Below are positions 21,805-30,895 of a DNA stretch of 64,000 nucleotides, in pieces; position 1 is the stretch's first letter, and each line of letters begins with the position of its first letter. The translations under genes and the position numbers were made by a program. The notes beneath the pieces were generated by a model. That model saw nothing but the letters and a program-made list of their open reading frames with translations. It ran no database searches and was not told the DNA's origin. This stretch comes from Amblyornis subalaris. Lineage: Eukaryota; Chordata; Aves; Passeriformes; Ptilonorhynchidae. The stretch spans positions 1,143,314 to 1,207,313 of the forward strand of contig JACAXG010000080.1 in assembly GCA_018881555.1 (NCBI GenBank), given 5' to 3'.

Positions 21805-24604
21805 CTAAAACAGAAAAGGACTGCAAATTATACAGAGGAAAAAAACAACATTGGGCTCTAGCAACAAAAATAAACCAGCCATTCCCAACCTTTGCAAAGC
21901 TTCCTACAGACCCTGTTTTCCTTATTTATAACAATACAGTTCTTAAATCTATACTCCCATCTGCGTGCAATATTCTGATTTCCAGTCTGGGCTTCTCCCC
22001 AGCATTGTGAATTCGAGTTGCCCAAGAGGAATTACCTTTTCTAATGAGAAAAGCTTTGCAAGGTTTTGTTGGTTTGGGTTTGGATTTTTTTCCTAATTAT
22101 CACCAAGAAGACAGATGTAGAAACTTGTGTCTGGCCACTAGAAATTTCAGAAGGTTGTTACCATGCTGTGTTTTATTCTCCACCAAAAGGAGAGTGATTT
22201 TGTCCTCTGGAATAAGATGATCGTCCCAGAGGCTTTCAAGTGATGAGTTCAGTAAAAATAAGTAAAAAGCACTAGAAGAGATGTCTGTGAAGACCATCTT
22301 CACCTCGGCACTCCAGTGGNGTACTTGCCAACCCAACAAGCCCCAGGGATAAAATCCAGCTTCAAAGCACACAGGTAGAAATGCATCTTCCTCTGCAGCC
22401 TTAGGAGCCACGGTGTTGCCAGTCCTTCCTCTGTCACCATCCTGCCACCGTTACTGCCAGAACCCCCTCCTGCCCCATATGTCCTGCTGCCTGTCCCGGC
22501 CTTCTGCCAGCCTCTTCCCAGTCCAGCGGCATCTGTCCCAGCCATCCCCAGCCCTGCAAGAGCCAACTGTTTTACCCATGGGCTTCAGCCTGCTATAATG
22601 GTGTCAGATACTTTAAAAATGAGGGGCAGCCTCATTTCCTCTGGCAAAGAAATAGCAGGGTCTGTCTGCTGCACCCCCACAACCAGCAGCTGTTCGATGG
22701 GGGAAAGACTTGTAATAGGAGAACCTTTGGTGAAGCACTTAAAACGAAACAGCCCCTACTCAACATCACAAGTGGTGGGGATCTTCAGACTTCCCAGGAA
22801 AACCTCCTGAAGGCAGTGGTGAGACTGTGTTACTATGGGTATCACACACTCCCTAGTCTAGAGGTCACGGGCAGCCTTGCCCGTGTCCAATGCAGGATTA
22901 ATTAACTGAGAAGTAGAAGGAAGAGGGTTTTCCTCATCTCATCTGACGACTGGATGTCTCCATTGACCAGAGGAGAAAGTTGCTCTAACCTTTAGCATGG
23001 CTCCAGCTCTCCTAATATAGCTCCCAAAACATCCAGCCCTGGGCAATTGCCACTCTGATCAGGTTACCTCCCAGAGCTCCTCTTAAAAGTATTGCCTTGG
23101 TTTAAAACCAGCGCGTGACGAGCGGCCACCTGAGCCAGCCGACTTCGGTGGCATCGCAGCTCCCGGTCACCCCTCAGACTGGGGCACGTCTTCTGCTTGG
23201 CCAGGCGTGGATGTGACAACTCTCAGACAACACCACATCACCGCCTAAATATAGGACAGACCAGATGGCGATGGCCACCCTTGTCCCCCTTCATGCAGTG
23301 AAGTCTCATCACCAGAGCTGGCAGCTAAGCTGGCTGCAGGAGTTAGTCTTCCTACCTTCCATCGGATTTTCTCTCTTCCTTTTGCCCTGCCTACTCTGGG
23401 GCTTGTGCCTCGAATCCAGCTCNCCCTGTAACCAGCAGGTGCTGGGGGAGATGAAATATGGACTTGGGAGTGGCAAGTCCTGGAGACAAACAGGGAAGCA
23501 CAACACAAAACACACTTTATGGACCAATGCAGACATTTTACAGGCTGAAATATGCCCAGCTACACGCCCTGGCCTGGGGACACATCCTGCCTGCAGAAAT
23601 ACCAGGAGCAGGCAGCACAGGCAGGGAAGGCAGCCCTTCCAAGCCAGACAGGCACAGACCCCGGGTCTGCTCTCCCCTCTGTAGTTATTGTGGTTTCTTA
23701 GCTGAAAAGAATCCCACAGAGGGAGGAAAGAGGTGCATGATGAGGAGTGGTCTCCTCCCTCCACTACCCACCGGTTCTGACACATGAGGGAGTTACTGAA
23801 CTGCTGAGTGCTTCTACCCATCTGCAGAACAGAAATGGCCACAGCCACTGTTTGAAAAGCAGGGAGTGTAAAAAGTGATNCAGGAGTACAGAGATACACC
23901 CAGGAATGGGGGAGTCTTTCCCAGGCTGGAGACAAGGATGAAATGAAAAATATCAGGTAACTGGAGAGTGGTAGATGGATCTTCCTATAGGTATAGAAAG
24001 AGTCCTCAGCATCAGCACTTTTTTGTCTCCTGTCACCCCTGGGAAGCAAGAAAACTCTGCTGGTTCCATTGAGAAACTGAGGGATGTCTAAGGCAGGGGA
24101 ACAAATAGCTTTTCTTGAGTATGCCCACAAGCATGCTCTGTACTAGGCGCATCAATCCAGATCTCCAAAGACCTGGTAAGGACCAAGCCAGGAGCAGCAT
24201 CAGCATCTTCCCTCTCTCAGCGGGAAGGTGAGACAGTGGGAAGGTGCAGGTTGGGTAGATACTTGTTTTGCAAATGAAATTTCTTCCAAGGTGTGCCCGT
24301 GACAATATCTTCTGACAACGTCCCTTGTAGTATTTCCCTTTTCTGATCTTTGAGTGGCACTTGGAGACATGCATGGAAGATGACTGTGTTGAAACAGCAT
24401 TAAGAACGTAACTTGAGCACACGAAAGTCAGGAGACAGAGTGAAGGCTGAAAAAATGTGGGCGGATATCCATCCTGTCCTTAACTCACTCCAATTCTAGA
24501 CAAAATTGCAGCTTCGTACATCTGATCTCCAGCAGCACAGGGAGTGGCCACTGAGGCCAGCTCAAGAATTCTCTTTCCAATTGTAGCGGTGTGTTTTTGT
24601 GGTA

Positions 24605-24675
24605 GAACATGCTTTTGTTTTTTTCTTTTCCTTTCTTTTTTTCTTTCCCCCAGGACTTGCCTCTTTTTTTTCCTC
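24605..24675. repeat. Polypyrimidine low-complexity tract
   Basis: The + strand is almost pure T and C (runs of tttttt, tttcttttcc, tttttttct, cttttttttt). It lies in FGF16 intron 1, so the transcript strand is purine-rich. No function is assigned. Confidence 0.85.
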
Positions 24676-27600
24676 ACTGTGATTATTCATTCTCTTTGTT
24701 CCTCGAGCCTTTCCAGATAAGACTTGGAGAGATTTGATTAAGACTCCAACTGGATTCATTTACCACCAAAGCACTGAATAATCTCCTGAGCTTTGCCGTG
24801 GCCGGACCCGCACACTCTCGCCTTNCTCTCAGCCACCTCTCAAAGAACGATTCAGCTCCCTGCACCTGTCTCTTCTTACATGGCTGCATTCAGGAGCCAG
24901 GGTACAGAAACATCAGATGTTGTATTAATGGCTACAAACCTAAAGCTTCGGCTAAAAACCTCAACAACTGTTCAGCAACAGGTGCACTGTGGTCTGAATG
25001 TCAAAATTAAAGCAAAACTTTCTCTGGAGGTCTCAGCAGCTTCTCTAGGAGTCTGTGAAACAGATCCATGAGCAGGTTTGTACCCCAGAAGAGCTTCATT
25101 TCCTGCCTTTATTCATCTGCAGTGCAACCTCAAGGCCTCTTTCTCTCCTGCACTGCAGTTAGTAGCACCACTGGGTTCACTTGTCTAATGCTGCTGTAAA
25201 AGAGACATGAGGCAGAAAAGGAGCAATTCGCCCTGGCAGGGATTTCCTGGCAAATTTCTCACAGTTTCATTCTGAGAAGGATTTTCATAGGGGTGCTAAT
25301 GTCAGTCCAGACCCCCTCCAGATTTTGATAGTCCTTTATTTCTTTGTAGAGAAAGGTCCTGAGCAGATGCAGTGAGAGAGAGACATTTTTGAAAACAGTT
25401 CATTCTTTCTGGGGTGACTTTGTCAGAGCTGCCAGTTCAGAGGATGAACTTGAGCACTTCTCTAGTGTGAGAATGAGCTTTCTTCCAACAAACCTAGANG
25501 GCTTCATCACATTTTGTGTTAAATCTCCTCTAGGAGAAATAAGCTGTGCTCCATTGTTCTTGCATGAATCTGTGTTTTTACAAGTATAAAATTGCACATT
25601 CCAGAAGACAGGTGTGATTTAGGACGGCTCCAGTTCTCGACAGATGAGAGGCAGTAGTTCCCGTGATTGCTCAGGCAGTGTGGGTGGATGATGGCAGTAC
25701 CTCCCCTGTGTCCTACAGTCACACCCCTGAGTGCTGTGGTACAAAAGAATCTCTCCCTTTAACCCTGACTGTTGGGACTTTGGGACTCTGTTCTGCATCA
25801 GTGGGGCTTTGGCTCTATATTTTATTTTCCTTCTTGAAAGATGTCGACGTCTTGCACATCTGGTAGCTTTTGGGATGGCTGTGCATGGGAGGGTGCAGAT
25901 ACTGCCTGTCTATTCCTGAATCCCTTCCAAATTAAGAGACAGAGATGCCAAGTCTGGTTCTACCCTACATCCCACCTGCAGCTGGACACGTGCCTTGGCT
26001 GCGCCATCGCAGCCATCCACGGAGCACCTTAATTATCTGCTCATGTACCAGGGAGCACCTTCCAGCCACGTGGGCTTGATCCACTTAACCATCATATGGG
26101 ATTTCTAAGTATTTCTCCAGATGGCCCAAGATTTAAGGCAGCTTTAAAGTGCTTCCCTGAACCCCTCGTCTACCTCTGCATCCCTCACCTCAGTTTTGGA
26201 GTCTCCAGAATCACTCAGGCTGCCTATTCCTGTTAAAAGTTACTGCTTTCTGACTGCTGCATGCAAAATTTAGGAATGCACCCATACATGACATCCTAAT
26301 ATGAACCATACCAGTAACATTGGAATTTAAATATTCATGGCTACTGAACGCAGATGGTGAATACTGTGTGCCAATACGTTATTGCTTTGAGTCTCTGCTG
26401 AAGCAAGGCTTAGTCCAACTTGATCTGAACGCAAGGATTCCAGCCTAATCCTTTGGGGCTTTGTCTTGCAATTACAACAAATAACTATTTATTTTACACT
26501 GCCTCTGGGAAAACCCTGAAGCAGAAAACTATAATATCTGAAGTCTGNTCTAGCTTACGGAGCTGGATGTGGACTGCTAAAACACTTAGGGAATGCCAAT
26601 GTTTCAATTTATTGAAAGCACTGTGTGACTTAAGCTTCAGCATGCAAAATCCATGAAAAGTTTTAGCATGTTTAACACGTTTTTTCCAAGTTTGAAAATA
26701 CACTTGTTTTACTCAATCTTTATAAAAAATATGCCTGAGACAAACGCTGCCATTTGAAACTGGCTGTTTAGTTGTACAACGGTAAGNAAAAGGAACTGAT
26801 AGACTAGAAATACTACGTGGCAGCTCGAACTAAAACCAGCCAGATGCAATGGGTTTGCTTTGAATTCTTTTAACGTGGAAACCCATTGGGTATTGCAGCA
26901 TGAAAGGTTAAAAGATGGGTGTTTTCAGGAGGTAATTAAAGAACGCTTGCCCCACGAGCATATTAGTACCTGANTCTGACCTGAGGGTTACGACTTTCTT
27001 GTTGATTTAGGCAGGGACATGCTATGCACACACCTGGTGTTTATGGAAAGCGCAGTGCAGAGATAAGCTTCCCAATTGTTCCAGAAACCTGCCTTACACC
27101 TCCAACAATAGCAGCGGCAGCACTTCCCGGAGTATCAGAACTGACTCGTTGCAAACAAGTAAAGGTAAAAAAAGAATTCCTTTCACTGGGGAGTTAAATC
27201 ACTTGAAGACTATAAAAAAGTCTTGCAAGCACGTCTTGCAACCTGTTGACAACATAGCTGAGCTCACTGGCATGGGACTTGTTGATAGCTTATACAGACA
27301 CCTGCACGAGATGCTGGAGTAGCGGNAATTTCTCTTAGCTGTGCTCAAACCAACTGTACTCTTTTGCCTGTGGCTTGGGATGCATTTTTTGAAGATTACA
27401 TATAGTCTCATTAGAGGTCCCTGCTCTTGTGTGCCACTGATACAGGCACTGCAGTCTTCCAGCTGTATCCCGGGTGACAAGGTAAATCCACGGTGCTCTG
27501 CCTATTGTTCCATCTTCTTTCTTTCCAAGGTCCCCTAAGTGTTTTTCCCCCTTCAGCTTCCCTCTTTCCTTTCCAACAACCTTCCCAAACCCAGCTCCTG

Positions 27601-27699
27601 ACACCCATCCAGCCAACTGATCCCTGCCTGCTTTGGGGAGATGTTGTTCTAATGAAATGCATGTATGTAAAAGAAAGCAGCTCACAAATATGTCCAGAG

Positions 27700-27775
27700 G
27701 CCAAAAAGAAGGAAGAGTAAAAAAAAAGGGGGNGAAAAAAGGAAAAAAAGAGAAACAACCAAAAAAAGCAAGGAA
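27700..27775. repeat. Purine-rich low-complexity tract
   Basis: The + strand is almost pure A and G with one N inside a G run (27733), and is pyrimidine-rich on the FGF16 strand. It lies about 360 bases inside intron 1 from exon 1. It may be unstable or hard to sequence. No gene content. Confidence 0.85.
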
Positions 27776-28135
27776 TTTCTTTTTCCAGCATAGGAATTTC
27801 CAAGAAATTCCACCGAGGAACGTCTTTGTTTTGTCTCCCTCACCACTAACTTCAAAGGCGCAGCTAGAGCTGGTCACCCTCCTCTTTTTTAAATTTCTTT
27901 TTATTTTTTCTTTTTTCCCCCCTTGCTAAGGCACGTTTTAGTGCACCTGCAGACAGGCTGAGCGCCGGGAGAGTAGGAAATTGGAAATAAAAACTCCCGC
28001 ATTGCTGGGGAGTGAGCGCATTTGTTTAGGAGGCCAATTATATCCGTCCCGGGATGATTTATATTAGCGGGGTAATTAGTTGTGCGCGCGGGGCACCTGC
28101 TCCCGGCCCGGCCGGGCACCCCCCCGGCCCCTTAC

Positions 28136-28412
28136 CGAAGCGGCTGTGGTCCTGCCGGGTGCCCTGCACCGTGCCGTTGGGGAAGATCTCCAGGTGGAAG
28201 CCGGTGCGGCAGTAGAGCTGCCGCCGCCGCAGGATGCCCTTGAGGTGAGCGAAGTCGGTGGGGGAGCCCCGCTGCAGCCGCCCCTCGATCTGCCCCANGC
28301 GCTCGTTGAGGAAGCCGGGGGAGTCTGCGAGGGGCAGCCCGGCGCCCAGCGCGGGGGGGAAGCCGTGCAGGTCGGGGTCCAGCGCGCCCAGGAAGCCGCC
28401 CACCTCGGCCAT
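28136..28412 (-). CDS. FGF16: FGF16 exon 1 (start and N-terminal half)
   Basis: The exon starts at ATG (28412-28410) and encodes residues 1-92 plus the first base of Gly93. It opens [20 protein letters not shown] and continues through [28 protein letters not shown] and [20 protein letters not shown]. It carries conserved Cys68 and an N-glycosylation sequon NGT at 79-81. As in FGF9 and FGF20 there is no cleaved N-terminal signal; the group is exported by an internal hydrophobic signal. With exons 2 and 3 the protein is 208 residues, against 207 in human. Residue 39 is uncertain (NTG codon, N at 28298; Leu in the family). The donor is TTCG|gtaagg. Confidence 0.96.
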
Positions 28413-28545
28413 GGGCGCGGAGCGGAGCGGCCCCGGGGGCGCGGGCAGAGCGGCCGCTCAGAGCGCGGGCTGCGGCCGCCCGGCCCCGCGCTGCCGGCCC
28501 CGGCCCGGCCCCGCGCTGCCGCCCGCGCCTCCCATCGCTGGATCC
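28413..28545 (-). other. FGF16: FGF16 5' untranslated region (predicted)
   Basis: A GC-rich stretch lies between the start codon and the transcription start expected about 30 bases downstream of the TATA box at 28582-28574. It contains no upstream ATG on the FGF16 strand in the part I checked closely. The transcription start is inferred from the TATA position and not seen directly. Confidence 0.5.
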
Positions 28546-28573
28546 AGTGTCCCGCCGTCGGATGCGAACTGCA

Positions 28574-28582
28574 CTTTATATA
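28574..28582 (-). promoter_or_regulatory. FGF16: FGF16 TATA box
   Basis: On the - strand the sequence reads tacgTATATAAAGtgcag, a near-perfect TATA element. It lies 162 bases upstream of the FGF16 ATG and at the edge of a CpG-rich block. It predicts a focused start near 28546-28552. Confidence 0.7.
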
Positions 28583-28608
28583 CGTACACACTCCCCTTAC
28601 ATTGACAT

Positions 28609-28613
28609 ATTGG
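28609..28613 (-). promoter_or_regulatory. FGF16: CCAAT box upstream of FGF16 TATA
   Basis: On the - strand aatatCCAATatgtc lies about 27 bases upstream of the TATA element. That is nearer than the usual 40-60 base spacing between CCAAT and TATA boxes, so its function is less certain. Confidence 0.35.
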
Positions 28614-28690
28614 ATATTTAAATGCAAGCCACACCTCACTGGCATCCCCTGTGGCTATTGCTTCCCCCCCCTTCTCTGATCCATTTGGCT

Positions 28691-28723
28691 TTTTTTTTTT
28701 TCCCTTAAAAAAAAAAAAAGGGC
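28691..28723. repeat. Adjacent poly(T) and poly(A) runs
   Basis: A run of about 12 T, then ccctt, then about 13 A, then ggg on the + strand. This forms a near-inverted repeat that could fold as a hairpin. It lies about 110-140 bases upstream of the FGF16 TATA box. It may be a remnant of a poly(A) tail pair or simple slippage. Confidence 0.7.
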
Positions 28724-29347
28724 CCGCTTCACTCCCTCTTTTATTATGAAAAAAATGGCAGGAAAAAGCTACACATCGCAGTGAGGCATAACAGCTCTTG
28801 GCAGGTCCCCGCCAGCCGACGATGAAATCATGGAGCCCCCGCACGCACCCGCTCCCGCACCGCCGGCCCCAGCCCCGCTCCCGGCCCTGCCCGGCCCCGC
28901 AGCCGCGACCCCAGACCCCGCACGGGCCGGGTCGGTCGGAGCCCTCGAGTGGGTCAGCAGCCCCGGGGANTGTCGGAACCCCCGGGTCCGTCGGTGGCGC
29001 CGCCTCAGCCCCAGCCGTGCCCCCCGACCCGCCACCCCCCGGAACGGACACGGTGGAAAAAAACAACACGTGAGGAGAGGGTCGAGACGCGTTTTTCAGC
29101 CGAACGTTACAAAAACGGAACGCGATCTTTCTGAAAGGCGATCCCGCGGGCAGTACGGCCGGGTTACAGCCGGCGTTAGGGGAGGGAAGGCGAGCGGCTC
29201 TGCCCGGCCCCGCCGCCGGCTCCCTCCCCACCTTCCCCATGTTGGAAACAGGTGTTTCCGCGCTCTCCCGGCCCGCCGACACCGTATCTGTGCCGGCAGC
29301 TGCGGCNGCGCTGCAGACAGACGGAGCCGGGCGGGGCGGAGCGGAGA

Positions 29348-29380
29348 GGGGGAAACCGGGGGGAACCGGGCACAGACGGG
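29348..29380 (+). promoter_or_regulatory. G-quadruplex motif in CpG island
   Basis: Four G runs of 5, 6, 3 and 3 bases with loops of 5, 4 and 7 bases, fitting the standard G3+N1-7 pattern on the + strand. It lies about 800 bases upstream of the predicted FGF16 start. Confidence 0.6.
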
Positions 29381-29507
29381 CCCGGGAGAGACCGAGGGCA
29401 CAGAGGGTCCCCGCCCTGCCCGGCAGGCGGCGCTGCTGCTCGTGCCGCGCCGCCCCGGGGCGCTGGGGCCGGGGGGATCCCGCCGCGGGCGCTGAGGCGG
29501 CCCCGGT

Positions 29508-29528
29508 GGGCGGGGGACTGGGACTGGG
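29508..29528 (+). promoter_or_regulatory. Compact G-quadruplex motif at CpG-island edge
   Basis: GGG-C-GGGGG-ACT-GGG-ACT-GGG with loops of 1, 3 and 3 bases, a pattern expected to fold stably. It sits at the outer edge of the FGF16 CpG island, 190 bases before the minisatellite. Confidence 0.65.
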
Positions 29529-29699
29529 CTGCAGTGTTCTTGGAGAGGGGTGTCGCCCGCACCCGCACCGTGCCCCGCCGGGGGACAGAGAGCCCACAAC
29601 CAACCAACCACAAGCACCCAAAATTGCCCCCAAGCCACCAACCCGATCTGCCGCAGCGGCTCCTCCGGGGGGCATCAGCGTGCAGAGCTGAGGCATCGG

Positions 29700-30895
29700 T
29701 CATGTCCCCCTCAGCGGGTCTCCCCCACGATGTATCCCCACAGTGGGGTCTCTTCCTGGGCGGGTATCCTCTCAGGGGGTCTCTTCCTGGGCGGGTATCC
29801 TCTCAGGGGGTCTCTTCCCTCGGCGGATCCCCCCTCATGGTGGGTATCCCCTCAGCAGGTTTGCCCCCTTAGCTGATCTCTTACTTCAGCAGGTCTCTTC
29901 TCAGTCTGTCTCTCCTCTTAGCGGGTCTCTTCCCCCAGCAAGCCTCTCAGTAGGTCTCTCCTCAGCAAGTCTGTCCCATGGTGGTAGACAACTCAGCAGG
30001 TCTCTTACCTGAGAAGGTCTCTCCCTTCCAGTGGATTCCCCCATCAATGGATTACCACCATGATGGGTACTCCCTCAGTGAGTCTATCCCCTCATCAGGT
30101 CTCTTCCCTCAGAAAGTCTATCCCATGGTGGATCTAACCCCTCAGCAGGTCTTTCCTGTCAGTGTGTCTCCCCTCCAGTGGATTCCCCCTCAGTGGGTTC
30201 TCGCCATTGTGGGTCTCTCCTCAGTGGGTCTCTNCCCTCAGAGAGTATCTCCTCCACTGTGGATTCCCCCTCAGAGGATTCCCGCCATGGTGAGTCTCCA
30301 CTCTACGGGTCTCCCCCCTCAGAAAGTCTGCATCTCAGTGTATTCCCCCCATTCTGAGTCCCCCCTCAGTGCATCTCTCCCCTCAGCAGTCCTCTTCCCT
30401 CAGCAAGTCTATCCCATGGTGGGTCTCTCCTCGGTGGGTCTCTCCCCACTGAGTGTGTCTCCTGCACAGTGGATTCCTGCTCAGGAGGTTCTCGCCATTG
30501 TAGTCTCCCCTCAGAGTGTCTCTACCCTCAGCAAGTCTCTTCCTCAGCAAGTCTATCCCATGGTGAGTCTCCTCACAGTGGGTGTCTCCCCTCATAGTGT
30601 GTCTCCCCCACAGTGGATTCCCCGTCAGAGGGTTCCCACCATAGTGGGTCTCCCCTCAGCGGGTCTCTCCCATCAGAAGGTCTCTCCCCTTCAGGGGGTT
30701 CCCGCCATGATGCGTCTCCCCTCAGCAGGTCTTCCCCTTCAGAGTGTCTCCCTCACAGTGAATTCCCCCTCAGTGGGTTCCTGCCATGGTGGGTCTCTGC
30801 CCTCAGAAAGTCTCTCCCCCTCAGTGGATTCCCACCATGATGGGTCTGCCCTCAGCAGGTCTCTGTCCTCAGTGGGTCTCTTCCCCTCAGCAAGG
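29700..30895. repeat. Nested pyrimidine-rich minisatellite
   Basis: About 1.2 kb is built from variants of a 15-17 base unit of the form cctcagcgggtctctcc. These are grouped into modules that carry cagtggattccccctcag and ttcccgccatggtgggtct. The module landmark cagtggatt recurs at 30029, 30176, 30336, 30467, 30611 and 30756, spacings 147, 160, 131, 144 and 145, so a higher-order unit of about 145 bases is visible. A separate perfect 31-base duplication occurs at 29761/29792. Copies differ, so the array is not freshly expanded. Because the unit lacks stop codons, it holds a 340-codon frame (29978-31000) that I do not call a gene. It lies 1.1-2.3 kb upstream of the FGF16 TATA box. Confidence 0.9.

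Larger units (their letters stand above)
21805..28135 (-). other. FGF16: FGF16 intron 1
   Basis: A 6.3 kb intron from donor TTCG|gtaagg to acceptor ttttag. It holds a small CpG-rich patch at 23108-23215, a pyrimidine tract at 24600-24675 (C/T-rich on +), and an A/G-rich tract at 27712-27772. Long open frames at 23309-24130 and 27335-27877 on the - strand have no recognisable protein motif. I see no repeat family or alternative exon that I can support. Confidence 0.85.
28080..29530. promoter_or_regulatory. FGF16: CpG island over FGF16 exon 1 and promoter
   Basis: CpG and G+C content rise sharply from about 28080 to 29530, covering exon 1, the 5' UTR and about 1 kb upstream. The island is interrupted by an AT-rich block at about 28570-28790 holding the TATA box and long T and A runs. 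The upstream half has many GGGCGG-like and CCGCC motifs. Long frames here (for example 28458-29696 on -, 28830-29495 on +) are open only because stop codons are rare in GC-rich DNA. Confidence 0.8.

Noticed and set aside
23309..24130. 273-codon frame on - in FGF16 intron 1
   Set aside because: It has no recognisable motif, includes an N codon, has competing frames on both strands, and shows no splice or promoter support.
27335..27877. 180-codon frame on -
   Set aside because: Its length comes from a purine tract read as F/K-rich residues, with no protein similarity seen.
28458..29696. 412-codon open frame on -
   Set aside because: It lies across the CpG island, 5' UTR and TATA region of FGF16 in DNA with few stops. 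It has no family resemblance and includes poly(K)/poly(F) from A/T runs.
29700..30895. CRISPR-like array
   Set aside because: The repeats are direct and irregular, with no unique spacers, in a vertebrate genome. It is a minisatellite.
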